A stretch of 64,000 nt of DNA from Pseudomonadota bacterium (GCA_023423655.1 JAFAFE010000005.1:62001-126000); one strand, 5' to 3'. Positions 1 to 8,508 are shown, numbered from the stretch's first letter. Program-made: numbers and translations. The notes: generated by a model not told the origin, from the letters alone.

Positions 1-83
1 TCATTGGTAGAAACCGGGGCAGGACCAATCGAAAAACCGGAAAGATCGAGGCCAGCAATTTGGTCAGAAAATGATGAGTGCAT
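1..83 (-). CDS. Partial hypothetical protein (N-terminus only)
   Basis: Reading leftward, an ATG at 83 is preceded by a good AGGAGG ribosome site six bases upstream and opens a frame that reaches the window edge with no stop (27 codons). The visible start reads MHSSFSDQIAGLDLSGF. I do not recognise the family. It is the next gene in the minus-strand series of the integrated element, so it is probably another backbone or transfer gene. The strong ribosome site is the main support. Confidence 0.5.
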   Translation of the reverse strand, partial: MHSSFSDQIAGLDLSGFSIGPAPVSTN

Positions 84-382
84 GGGTATTGTCCTCCTGA
101 CTGGTGTGAGGCTGACGCACCCGCTCATGGCTGCGCCAGCGAGAGCCCGTCAGGGCCAGCTTGAGGCAGTCTCCGCACCCGACAGGGGAAACCCGCTTGG
201 GCAGGCTGGCGCGGGCAGGCCAACGGCCCACAGGGCCGGGCCAACTCGGGCCTGCGCAAGCCGGGTTGCGGAAGACTGGCGGCTGGCCCAGGGCCTCTCT
301 CGCATGGCTTCAGACCATGAGTGCACATGCAGGCTTCGTCAGGGAGGACAGGCACCTCGTCACGATCAAAGTGACTGGCGCA
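84..382. other. GC-rich non-coding stretch
   Basis: About 300 bases between the partial gene and the 140-residue hypothetical gene. The open frames here have unnatural composition (Pro, Arg and Cys rich) and no ribosome site. The stretch is full of short GGCC/GGGCC inverted repeats between about 145 and 265, so it may form a structured leader for the gene to its left. No recognised element is seen. Confidence 0.5.
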
Positions 383-805
383 TCAGGCTACCCGTTTTGC
401 GTAGACGCCTTCACCGTTCGACATGTGACCGAGGCAGACGTAGTCGCCGAACAACGCTTCAAAACGCGGGGCGATCTGGGACAGCCAGCGTTGTGCTCTG
501 GGCGATCTGGCCGTGCGCCAATCGGCATCCCAATAGGCGCCATCGTCACGCTCGACGATCCATACCGCAACCAGGCCGGCGTAAACCGACACGCCGAAAT
601 CTGCATAGGCATTGCGCATGAGGATGCGGTCTTCGCGGCCTCGCCAACCGTCGTGCGCGATCAGGGAAGGGAATGCCTGCCCTGCGCGCTCACGCAGATC
701 CTCGCGGAGCCACTCATATTCGAAGTCCCAGTCATCGTCGTTTTCGACTTCGAGCACAGTGAAGGCGACAATGGCCCCGCTGGGGTAACTGACCGATCGG
801 CCCAT
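383..805 (-). CDS. Conserved-looking hypothetical protein, 140 aa
   Basis: I do not recognise a named family. The start at 805 is chosen because AAGGAGG lies seven bases upstream; a longer frame from a TTG at 820 would put this ribosome site inside the gene. The protein is acidic and rich in Trp and Tyr, with a DDDWDFEYEWLRED segment near the N-terminus and a WIVERDDGAYWDADWR segment near the middle. No membrane segment or signal peptide is seen. It follows ardC by 11 bases on the same strand, with the ribosome site overlapping the ardC stop, so the two are probably co-transcribed. Genes next to ardC in mobile elements often act on host defence or element maintenance, but no function can be assigned here. 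Confidence 0.7.
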   Translation of the reverse strand: MGRSVSYPSGAIVAFTVLEVENDDDWDFEYEWLREDLRERAGQAFPSLIAHDGWRGREDRILMRNAYADFGVSVYAGLVAVWIVERDDGAYWDADWRTARSPRAQRWLSQIAPRFEALFGDYVCLGHMSNGEGVYAKRVA

Positions 806-816
806 GACACCCTCCT

Positions 817-1758
817 TCAAGCGGCCAACGCAGCGTCAGCAGACGCTTCGTCGGTATCATCGGCAGAGATCCGTCCTCCAAGTTTGAGCAGAAGCCTTGA
901 TGCTTCCTCCGCCTTTGCGGCAGCGGTGAGAATGGCACGGTCATCCTGCTTCAGGAGCTTGAGCCAGTGCTCGATATAGCTCGCATGGCTATCCAAGTGT
1001 GTGACTGGCAGACCGAGTTCAGCACCAAGCATAGCGCTCGAAAGTTCGGCAATGAGTTCCTCGGCAGCGTAAGCTGCAGAACCAAAGCGATTCTTGAGAT
1101 TACGGTCGAGGCGGCTGGCATGGCCGGTCCAATGCGACAGCTCGTGCGCGAGCGTCGCGTAATAGTGGTCGAAGCCCGAGAAGAGATGCGCGGGCGGCAT
1201 TGTCACCCGGTCAGCTACCGGCTCATAATAGGCTTCGTCGCCCTGATGACGCAGGACGGCCGGAATATTGGCAAAGAATGAGTCGAGTTCAGCCTGACGG
1301 CCCTCGGGTTCCACCACCTCAAGCGTCGCGGCGGGATGGAAACGTTCCGGAAGACCTTCGACCTGATCGGCATTGAAAACCGGATAGGCCTTCAACACGC
1401 GACGACTTTCGTCAGTTTTTTCGCCGGTGTCGGGGGCTTCGACTTCCTTGGTGTAGCTCTTGTAAAAGATGGCGATGGTGGATTTTTCGCCCTTGCGCAC
1501 CTGTGCACCCAGTTCTTTGGCCTGATTGTAGGTCATCCAGAACGGCGAGGCGTAACCGCACATGTCGGCAACCATCCAGAGCCAGAATACATTCATGCCG
1601 CGATAAGGGACGCCGCATGCCCGCAATGGACGCGAGACTGGCACACCGCGCCATGGCTTGATCCACGGCTTCGTGCCGGACTCGAGGCGGGCGATGATTT
1701 CCTGGGTGATACGGGTAGCAGGCGACACTCCGCCACTTTGTCCCTTGCGATAGGCCAT
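817..1758 (-). CDS. ardC: ArdC-type antirestriction protein, zincin metallopeptidase
   Basis: A 313-residue protein of the ArdC family: an N-terminal ssDNA-binding domain (about residues 10-130, with the typical SGTKPWIKPW and WMTYNQAKELGAQVRKGEK segments) followed by a zincin-like metallopeptidase domain with the zinc motif HELSHWTGH. Family members are carried by plasmids and conjugative elements and protect incoming single-stranded DNA from host restriction. The start is supported by GGAGATCC just upstream. It sits downstream of the ParB-like gene on the same strand and immediately before the 140-residue hypothetical gene. Its presence argues that the region moves by conjugation. The family assignment is firm; the antirestriction role here is inferred from the family. 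Confidence 0.92.
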   Translation of the reverse strand: MAYRKGQSGGVSPATRITQEIIARLESGTKPWIKPWRGVPVSRPLRACGVPYRGMNVFWLWMVADMCGYASPFWMTYNQAKELGAQVRKGEKSTIAIFYKSYTKEVEAPDTGEKTDESRRVLKAYPVFNADQVEGLPERFHPAATLEVVEPEGRQAELDSFFANIPAVLRHQGDEAYYEPVADRVTMPPAHLFSGFDHYYATLAHELSHWTGHASRLDRNLKNRFGSAAYAAEELIAELSSAMLGAELGLPVTHLDSHASYIEHWLKLLKQDDRAILTAAAKAEEASRLLLKLGGRISADDTDEASADAALAA

Positions 1759-1913
1759 GTTGGATCTCCTGAAATGGCCTGACGACAGTTCCGTCGGTCA
1801 GTGCCGGAGATCCCGGAGCCCCCTCCGCTCTCTTTCCATGAAGGAAGCGGCCCCCCGGCATGTGCCGGAGGACCGCTCCACGGTCGCGAGCAGCCGTTCC
1901 TGTCAGGAGGAGA

Positions 1914-3902
1914 TCAGGCGGCCAGCTCGCTCGGGGGCTGATTGTCGTCGTTGGCGACGAAATCCGCGTCGGGACTTTGCGCTTCGTTGTCGGCAGGAAT
2001 TTCCGGCTGGTCGGCAAAGCGCATGACTTCGGGCACCCAGGCGAGGGCCCTTTCCCGAACTTCGACCTCGGTGATGTAAGTCCCCGCGAAGACGCGCTCG
2101 GCGCTCATCGCGAGATCGCCCTTTTTCACCGATGCGAAGCGTGAGGACAGTTCCAAACCGCCAACGTCGGTGAGCGCATCAAGGATGACCTGCTTCGAGA
2201 CGCGGTCGAAGTAGTTCGCCGCGGTCGGACGCCACCATTGCGCCATGTCGATGCCGATCGTGCTGCCCAGATGATCCTGGAACGTGATCTGACGTTCGCC
2301 TGCAATGTTGAGGCTCGCCTCGAGCGTGCGAGCGACGACGAAGCCGAGCCATGCTGCGCGACTTTCATCAGCGAGTGCCCGAAACATCTTGAAGCGCGAC
2401 GAAGCCTCTTCGCCAGATCGCCAGCTCTCATCGAGACCAGAGCGCAGGTCCGCAAGGGATGCGCTTGCCGGCGCATCCTTCGCTTCGAACCCGACAATCG
2501 GACCGGCAGGGACGCCGCCACGCAGGGTCGTGGCCGCGCGTGACCGCCAGTCGTGGGTGTCGGCATCCGCGAGGGTGAAGACGATGATGTCGAGCGAAAG
2601 GCCGGGATCCGATGCCACGTGGAGCGCGAGCACGTCACGACGTTGCATCGCAAGTTCGTCGACCAGACGCTTGGAAAGCGCTGCACGGCGTTTGCCATCA
2701 CTGCCGACACTGGCCACGACTTCGACGACATCGTCGTCACCAACGACTTCGATATCGCGCTCGCCGTAGAACACCGGCTGGAGGACCGGCGTGCCGTCGC
2801 GCGAGAGAACGAGGATCATTCCGGCATCGGCCTTCAGTTCGGGTGCCAACTCCGGAGGCTTTGCCCGAATGTCCTGGCATTCGCGCTCGATCGCTTCGAT
2901 CGTCGCCTCGGCCGCAGCAATTGCTTCTTCGGCGCTGTCTTCGTCCTCAAGAATGGCCGCATGCTCGTCGTACGAGGCATCGAGCTCATCTAGGCGGGCC
3001 AGTTCGGCGTCAGTCAACGGAGCCGGCTCGGCTGGAAGTCGAATGAGGCCTTCGACGAGATCGTGACTGGCATAGGCGTCAAGCGTCGGCTTGACCCAGG
3101 CAAGACCCTGCTCTGCTGCGAGCGCCTTGGCGCGCTTTTCCATCTCCTCTGCGGCGAGCGTTTCGAGAAGCGCGACATCGACCCAGGACTCGCTGTCATC
3201 GTCGTCGAAGAGTTCGCGTTCGATCCGGCCACCTGAAGCGATATAGGCTTCGCGACCGACAAGACGGGCCCGAGCATCGCTGCCGCGAACCGTGCCGGAG
3301 AGCACCATGCGCCGGATACTGTCGGCGCTGGGCGCATAATAGCCAGAAGACGCTTGCTCATAGACGCGAGCCTGAATTTCTTGGTCGGAGGTCGCGCCGA
3401 AAGCTTTGGCGAGATCGAGAGTGATTTCACCGGATGCCAGAGCATCGAAGACGACAGGCGCGAGGGTCGCGAGACGCAGACGGCCTTCGACGAAGCGGAC
3501 CGTCAGCCCGAAGCGGCGCGCGACATCTTCCGTCGAGGCACCAGCATCAATAAGGGCTGCGAACGCCTGCGCTTCGTCGGCGGGGTTCATCGCGAGGCGA
3601 TGGAAGTTTTCGGCCAGGCTCGTTTCGACTGCGATTTCCGCATCGTCCTCAAGCACGAGGCAGGTAACCTCGTAGCCTTTCGGCAGGACTTTCTCTTCGG
3701 CAAGCGCTAGCAAGGCGCACCGACGGCGCTCTCCGGCTTCAACCTCAAATTTTCCACGAGCAGCAGGCCGAACGATGAGGTTCTGCAACAACCCGTGGGC
3801 TGCAATGCTCGCCTTCAGTTCGGAATCTGCGGCTGGGTCACCGTGACGGCGCACATTGCGAGGGGACTGGACCAACTTGGTCAACGGGATCGACTTGATC
3901 AT
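1914..3902 (-). CDS. ParB/RepB/Spo0J-family partition-like protein
   Basis: A 662-residue protein starting MIKSIPLTKLVQSPRNVRR, the classic ParB N-terminal motif, followed by the nuclease-like fold (SIAAHGLLQNLIVRP, then GERRRCAL, about residues 30-75), a central helix-turn-helix section (about 90-200, TEDVARRFGLTVRFVEGRL) and a long acidic C-terminal region. An upstream frame extension to 3986 has no ribosome site. This long form is common on plasmids and integrative elements of sphingomonads and rhizobia, where it helps partition or regulates element genes. No ParA partner is seen in this window. It heads the ardC segment and is divergent from the SMEK/Argonaute operon. Confidence 0.9.
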   Translation of the reverse strand: MIKSIPLTKLVQSPRNVRRHGDPAADSELKASIAAHGLLQNLIVRPAARGKFEVEAGERRRCALLALAEEKVLPKGYEVTCLVLEDDAEIAVETSLAENFHRLAMNPADEAQAFAALIDAGASTEDVARRFGLTVRFVEGRLRLATLAPVVFDALASGEITLDLAKAFGATSDQEIQARVYEQASSGYYAPSADSIRRMVLSGTVRGSDARARLVGREAYIASGGRIERELFDDDDSESWVDVALLETLAAEEMEKRAKALAAEQGLAWVKPTLDAYASHDLVEGLIRLPAEPAPLTDAELARLDELDASYDEHAAILEDEDSAEEAIAAAEATIEAIERECQDIRAKPPELAPELKADAGMILVLSRDGTPVLQPVFYGERDIEVVGDDDVVEVVASVGSDGKRRAALSKRLVDELAMQRRDVLALHVASDPGLSLDIIVFTLADADTHDWRSRAATTLRGGVPAGPIVGFEAKDAPASASLADLRSGLDESWRSGEEASSRFKMFRALADESRAAWLGFVVARTLEASLNIAGERQITFQDHLGSTIGIDMAQWWRPTAANYFDRVSKQVILDALTDVGGLELSSRFASVKKGDLAMSAERVFAGTYITEVEVRERALAWVPEVMRFADQPEIPADNEAQSPDADFVANDDNQPPSELAA

Positions 3903-4250
3903 GGGACATACTCCTGATTGCGAGCCCAGGCATCGACATTCGACGCTCTTTCGACTCAAACAGAAGCAAGCCCCCTTCCCTCTCAATAACTGGCGGCGGG
4001 CCGCCGCTGCCCGTACAGCTTGATGCGCTAGGATGAGCGAAGCTGCCGTTCGAGGCTGAAGCTGAAGCTGGAGCCGTCAAGGCTTGCTTCACGTCAGCCA
4101 AAAAATGGGTGGACCTGAGCGTCGTAAGGCTTCCCGTCGTCGTCGCTTGCCGGACGACTTTCAAGGACTCGCCGCAGCACCCAAATGCGAATGCGTGACT
4201 TGCCGGTGCCCTAAGATACCAGCAGGGGAGGTTTTTCATTCGGGAACGTC
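3903..4250. other. Intergenic region, divergent promoters of ParB and SMEK/pAgo operon
   Basis: 348 bases with no convincing gene. It must hold the promoter of the minus-strand ParB gene and that of the plus-strand SMEK/Argonaute operon. A GGCGGCGGGCCGCCGC hairpin lies near 3990-4006. A purine-rich GGGGAGGT at 4225-4232 is about 20 bases before the only usable SMEK start codon, too far for a normal ribosome site. Confidence 0.5.
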
Positions 4251-5738
4251 TTGAATTGTTGCCGATGCGTTCCCATCATTCCGATAGGGCAATGGGGACG
4301 CGATCGTACGCGGCAGCTAGACATAGAGAATAAGCTCCGCGACGTAGTGAGCCGGATCATCCTGCAGGTTGAGCTTGCTACCGCCCAGGGCCGAACGGAC
4401 ATCAACTTAGCGCTCGAAGATGCGTTTATCCCGATCCTAAGGTCGGTTTACAACTTGCCAAAACTCGTCAATCTCAACCGTAAGCAAAAGAATTTTCCTG
4501 GCATCGATCTTGGCGACGATCACGACCGCGTTTGCTTCCAGGTCACCTCGACCACCTCTCTCGATAAAGTGAAGGCCACCCTTCGCCAGTTCATGGATCG
4601 CAGCTACTTCAATAGCTTCGACGAACTTTACGTCCTCACCCTCGTCAAAAAACAGGCGTCCTATAGCCAAGCTGCCGTCAACGAGATCGTCGGCGACCGT
4701 TTCGCCTTTAATACCAAGAAACACGTCATCGATCTCGGCGACTTGCTCGGGCTGGTCGCGGGGCTGCGTCTGCCCGCTCAGGAGCGCGTCCTTGAGGAGT
4801 TTCAACGAATCCTAGGTGAGGTGGACGCATATATCGCGTACAGCTCCGACAGCATCCCCGATCCGACTGCTATCACGACCAACCTCCTGCGGGTCCGGAT
4901 GCCGCAGGCTGTTTACGTCGCCGAGTTGACCATCAATGATAAGGAAGTGGTCGCGCAGGCGCGCAGCAGTCTCTCATACAAGGGAAAAGCTCGGAGCAGG
5001 ACATCGGTCGTAAAGATGGCTCTCCTCCTCAACGATGTGCACTCGGATGCCTGGGTCTGCCACGACAACAAACTCTTCTCGTTCCATGACATGGAGGCCA
5101 ACGGCCTCATCAGCGTCGTGGACGAAGGGTCGGTCGAACGGCTCGACGTCTCTGACCTTGCCGATTCCTTGGAAACCGACAACATCAACGTGCTCAAGCA
5201 ACTTCTCATCGCCGAGGCCCGCGAGCTCCTCAAGGCACGCCACGTCCGCATGCAGCCGAAGGATCGCTTCTTCTATTTCATCGCCGACGAGGAGGGACAG
5301 AGCGAACGCAAAGAACCTTGGATCGGCAAGCAGAAGGCGACGCGGCGTGTCTACTTTGCCCGCCCGTCAAAAAAGGATCACACGAAGGTCGCGCATCACC
5401 AGCACCTATCGTTCGACCTTACCTTTGCGAAGCTCGGTGACGATTGGTTCGCCCAGATCGTGCCTAGCTGGTTTTACTCGTTCGACGGGTTTCGCCAGTC
5501 GAACTGGCACGACGACCTGCTCTCCCGACAGAAGCGGCTCGAACGGAATGCCAGCGTCAGGAACCAGGTGCGCTTCATCGCCTACTTCCTGTCCGCAACA
5601 GGCGCCGGAGAAGAGGACGGGCTCGCGTTTCAGAACTTAGTCGAGTTCGACGTAGGTGAGGACGCCGATTACGTCTCTGACGATGCTGACGAGACGTTCA
5701 TCGCCGATGTCGCAGACGACCAGGAGGAAGCCGCTTGA
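4251..5738 (+). CDS. SMEK-domain protein with APAZ-like C-terminal half (short-pAgo partner)
   Basis: A 495-residue two-domain protein. Residues about 20-185 match the SMEK N-terminal domain: a helical start (IENKLRDVVSRIILQVELA), then YNLPKLVNLN, NFPGIDLGD and CFQVTSTTSLDKVKATLRQF. The GIDLGD...FQVTS core resembles a degenerate restriction-endonuclease fold with the lysine replaced. Residues about 210-480 look like an APAZ domain, the obligate partner of short Argonautes: KDRFFYFIADEEG, RRVYFARPSKK, HLSFDLTFAKLGDDWFAQI, PSWFYSFDGF and a basic RQKRLERNASVRNQV helix. The only in-frame start is TTG at 4251; the closest purine-rich site is too distant, so the true start is uncertain. The stop overlaps the Argonaute start by four bases. 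I infer an effector subunit whose output domain is SMEK. Confidence 0.8.
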   Translation: MNCCRCVPIIPIGQWGRDRTRQLDIENKLRDVVSRIILQVELATAQGRTDINLALEDAFIPILRSVYNLPKLVNLNRKQKNFPGIDLGDDHDRVCFQVTSTTSLDKVKATLRQFMDRSYFNSFDELYVLTLVKKQASYSQAAVNEIVGDRFAFNTKKHVIDLGDLLGLVAGLRLPAQERVLEEFQRILGEVDAYIAYSSDSIPDPTAITTNLLRVRMPQAVYVAELTINDKEVVAQARSSLSYKGKARSRTSVVKMALLLNDVHSDAWVCHDNKLFSFHDMEANGLISVVDEGSVERLDVSDLADSLETDNINVLKQLLIAEARELLKARHVRMQPKDRFFYFIADEEGQSERKEPWIGKQKATRRVYFARPSKKDHTKVAHHQHLSFDLTFAKLGDDWFAQIVPSWFYSFDGFRQSNWHDDLLSRQKRLERNASVRNQVRFIAYFLSATGAGEEDGLAFQNLVEFDVGEDADYVSDDADETFIADVADDQEEAA

Positions 5739-7141
5739 AGCTCACCACCCTCACCGAGCCGCTGCTCGAATTCGGCACCGGCACCCACGTTTGCCCGCGA
5801 ACCGGCATCGAGCACATGGGGGTGTACGACAAGCGCGACGAGCTGCGCCGCACGGAACTGCGCATTGGCGTCGTCGGTCGCGGCGAAGGGGTCGATCTGC
5901 TCGACGAATGGCTCACTCAATGCCGCAGCGGCATCGAGCGCAAAAAGGAATCGAAGCTGCTTAATCTTTTCCGGGGTTTCGGCGGCATCAACCAAAGCTA
6001 CGGCTTCCTGACCCGCCTCATCAACTCTCCCCAGTACACACGCACTCTGCAGAAATCCGAGATCACTGCTATCTTGAAGCTTCCGTCACGCCCCGACCGT
6101 GTCGAGCGTGCGGTCGAGCTTTACTACGAGCAAATCCGCTTCCTGGCCGAGAACAGGTCTGTTGATGTCATAGTCTGCGTCATGCCGAACGAAATGTTCG
6201 AATCCGTCACCTCTCTCAAGGGGGATGAAAACGGGGAGAGCGAGCTGGAACACAATTTCCGCCGAATCCTCAAAGCAAAGTGCATGCATCTCGGGACGCC
6301 GCTGCAACTCGTGCGCGAAAAGACCATCCTCATCACCAAGCAGGCCGGGGAGCAGCAGGATCCGGCCACCAAGGCATGGAACTTCTGCACTGCACTCTAC
6401 TACAAGGGCAACCGCACCATCCCGTGGAGGCTCGTTGAGGACACGGCCAAGCTGCGCTCTTGCTACAGTGGGATCGGCTTCTACAAAAGCCGCGATGGTG
6501 AAACTGTCTCGTCCAGCCTCGCGCAGGTATTCGATGAGTTCGGCCACGGCATAATCCTACGCGGAACCCCGGTTTCCATCGACAAGAAGAACCGACACCC
6601 TTATCTCAGCGAGGATCAGGCGTACGAACTCTTGCGCGACGCGTTGGACGAATACGACCGCGCCCTACAGCACATGCCGGCCCGAATCGTTATCCACAAA
6701 TCCAGCCGCTTCCGCGACAGCGAACAAAAGGGCTTCCTGCGCGCCCTCGATGAAAAAAGTATTCGCGCTAAGGATTTCGTAGCCATCACCGACACCGACA
6801 TCCGCCTGTTCGGTGACGGCGACTATCCGCCAAAGCGCGGCACCATGCTCGCCATTAGCGAAACTGAAGGGCTGCTATACACGCGCGGCACTGTGGATTT
6901 CTATAAAACGTATCCGGGCGCTTACGTTCCCAAGCCCCTCAAGATCACGGTCTACGAACAAGATTCATCCCTCGAGAGCCTATGCCAAGAGATACTTGGC
7001 CTGACCAAGATGAACTGGAACAACACACAGATGGACGGGCGCCTGCCCATCACGCTTGAATGCGCTCGGAAGATTGGGGACATCATGAAATACGTCAGCC
7101 CTGCCGAGAAGCCCCAGGTTAGCTACAGCTTCTACATGTAA
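5735..7141 (+). CDS. Short prokaryotic Argonaute (MID-PIWI), catalytically inactive
   Basis: A 468-residue protein, the usual length for short pAgos, which hold only MID and PIWI domains. The N-terminus (TEPLLEFGTG, then RTGIEHMGVYDK) and C-terminus (ILGLTKMNWNNTQMDG, then LPITLECARKIGDIM) are typical PIWI signatures. The first catalytic aspartate, normally in a GID motif, is replaced (SGIGFYKSRDG), and the second, normally in a RDG motif, is replaced (IHKSSRFRDSE), so target slicing is not expected. Short pAgos use a guide to detect invader nucleic acid and then switch on the effector of their APAZ partner. The TTG start at 5735 overlaps the SMEK-APAZ stop (TTGA) and has AGGAGG seven bases upstream, indicating translational coupling. 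The gene ends 189 bases before the convergent RES toxin gene. Confidence 0.88.
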   Translation: MKLTTLTEPLLEFGTGTHVCPRTGIEHMGVYDKRDELRRTELRIGVVGRGEGVDLLDEWLTQCRSGIERKKESKLLNLFRGFGGINQSYGFLTRLINSPQYTRTLQKSEITAILKLPSRPDRVERAVELYYEQIRFLAENRSVDVIVCVMPNEMFESVTSLKGDENGESELEHNFRRILKAKCMHLGTPLQLVREKTILITKQAGEQQDPATKAWNFCTALYYKGNRTIPWRLVEDTAKLRSCYSGIGFYKSRDGETVSSSLAQVFDEFGHGIILRGTPVSIDKKNRHPYLSEDQAYELLRDALDEYDRALQHMPARIVIHKSSRFRDSEQKGFLRALDEKSIRAKDFVAITDTDIRLFGDGDYPPKRGTMLAISETEGLLYTRGTVDFYKTYPGAYVPKPLKITVYEQDSSLESLCQEILGLTKMNWNNTQMDGRLPITLECARKIGDIMKYVSPAEKPQVSYSFYM

Positions 7142-7330
7142 CGCCTCTCGCCCACGTTGCCGCATCACGCCGGCGACCGACCGGAGCCAGGGCGCGTGAT
7201 AGTCCTCCGCTACCCTGACAGGCGCCTCCGAAAGGAGACGTTCCCGAGTGTCCGCAATCGCGACCGTTCCGAATCCAATACTCCGATGTCTGCTTTAGGG
7301 AAGTCGGCAGCCGGACGTTGGATCTTCAGT

Positions 7331-8050
7331 CTACGCAGCATCAACCACCCGAAACACCGCCCCTGTACCCGCATCTCGAACCAGATCGACAACCATTCCG
7401 TCCCAGTGGTAGTCGAGGTGACGTCCCTGAGTGGGGTCGGATGCACAATCCGGGTAGAACAAGCCGACACATTCACCACCCGGATGCCGGATGCTCGGAT
7501 AGACAAGACCTTCGGCCCCGCCCCCTTTAAGCTCAACAGCGAGGGCTTGCGATGCAGCATAGTTGTCGGGATCAAGTGCGGGATCGCCTGCGGCAAGGCT
7601 CCTGAGATCGTGAAGATCGGCGCTTACCGAAAGGATGATCTCACGGAACTGCGAGGTCCAACCTGGCGCTTCGGAAGTGCGAGCCATGAAGCGGGCATGA
7701 TGATGGATTGTCTCGAACAGCGCAGTTTCAAATGCATCCCCCGCGTAAAAGACGCCGTAGGACCCATCGGTGAATCGACTTGGTCGGTCAGTGCTGACAT
7801 GCGTGAACGGGGCCATCAGATAGGATGCGCCGTTGCCCCCTACCCGACGGTCTGCAGGTACCAGATCGAGATTGCCGATCGTCGCCATGATGCGAGGATT
7901 AGTTTTTTGCTCGGCAGAGATCAGCAGCGGCCAATCTGCGGGGTCTGCGATATCTTCGAACAGGTCGATCGGTGGAAAGGCACTGCGGATAATCCGTACA
8001 GCACCTCTCCACTCGACCTGGGCAATCGGAATTGCCTTGGGATCAATCAC
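7331..8050 (-). CDS. RES-domain toxin (NAD+ phosphorylase type)
   Basis: A 239-residue RES-family protein, named for conserved Arg, Glu and Ser residues: RPSRFTDGSYGVFYAGD (about residues 90-107), ALFETIHHH (about 110-120) and a downstream YPSIRHPGGECVGLFYP segment with the conserved serine. Characterised members consume NAD+ and arrest growth when unpaired. The GTG start at 8050 overlaps the antitoxin stop by four bases (GTGA), so the pair is translated together. It lies tail-to-tail with the short Argonaute operon. Many solitary TA pairs in mobile elements stabilise the element; a defence role next to the Argonaute operon is possible but only inferred from position. Confidence 0.88.
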   Translation of the reverse strand: MIDPKAIPIAQVEWRGAVRIIRSAFPPIDLFEDIADPADWPLLISAEQKTNPRIMATIGNLDLVPADRRVGGNGASYLMAPFTHVSTDRPSRFTDGSYGVFYAGDAFETALFETIHHHARFMARTSEAPGWTSQFREIILSVSADLHDLRSLAAGDPALDPDNYAASQALAVELKGGGAEGLVYPSIRHPGGECVGLFYPDCASDPTQGRHLDYHWDGMVVDLVRDAGTGAVFRVVDAA

Positions 8051-8460
8051 CAGGCACCACGTTCGGCATCAAGATAGCGACGCACCCGCATGATATCAGT
8101 CAGTTCGCCGCCAAGCATGACATCGAGCGCACTCGCTCCGGCAAAGGCGGCGTTACCTGCCTTGATCCAGGCGTAGCCACGCTGGGCTTCTGAAAAGATG
8201 ATCCTCAGCGCCTTGTGGATACCCATCAGGTTGGAGAGCCGCGCCGCGCCATCGCGCGAGACACGGCCTGCACCCTCAGCCTTCCACCGCCGATAGGAGC
8301 GAACCGGCATGTCGAGCAAAGTCGCGGCTTGTTCGTCGGTTAGTTCCCATTTCCCAAACAGGTTCAGCACGGCGCGGAACATCGCCGCTGCTTCCTCTTG
8401 GGTTACAGGATCGGGCCGGAAGGCGTGGGGGACGGTATCAATGGGTTGCAAAGCCAACAT
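8047..8460 (-). CDS. Xre/MbcA/ParS-type antitoxin (DUF2384)
   Basis: A 137-residue antitoxin of the Xre-RES family. Residues about 25-75 form an atypical Xre helix-turn-helix (ELTDEQAATLLDMPVRSYRRWKAEG), and the C-terminal part is the DUF2384 toxin-binding domain, with RLSNLMGIHKALRIIF and a final GGELTDIMRVRRYLDAERG. The start MLALQPIDTV at 8460 follows GGAGAATAGTC; longer frames up to 8676 run into the helicase gene and are not credible. It precedes the RES toxin and overlaps it by four bases. Antitoxins of this type repress their own operon, and two small palindromes lie just upstream (8472-8508). Confidence 0.88.
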   Translation of the reverse strand: MLALQPIDTVPHAFRPDPVTQEEAAAMFRAVLNLFGKWELTDEQAATLLDMPVRSYRRWKAEGAGRVSRDGAARLSNLMGIHKALRIIFSEAQRGYAWIKAGNAAFAGASALDVMLGGELTDIMRVRRYLDAERGAW

Positions 8461-8471
8461 GACTATTCTCC

Positions 8472-8508
8472 ATATGGCAGCATATAGAATCTTTAATGCC
8501 ATTTGGCA
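8472..8508 (-). promoter_or_regulatory. Putative operator of the Xre/RES operon
   Basis: Two short dyads sit directly upstream of the antitoxin ATG: ATATGGCAGCATAT (8472-8485, five-base arms) and TGCCATTTGGCA (8497-8508, five-base arms). Both contain TGGCA/TGCCA halves, as expected for repeated binding of one dimeric repressor. A TTGACG that could serve as a -35 box lies at 8514-8519 on the minus strand. Confidence 0.45.

Noticed and set aside
4..979. Overlapping plus-strand open frames of 205 and 272 codons
   Set aside because: They are antisense to the hypothetical gene and ardC or lie in GC-rich non-coding sequence, lack ribosome sites and have arginine/proline-rich unnatural composition.
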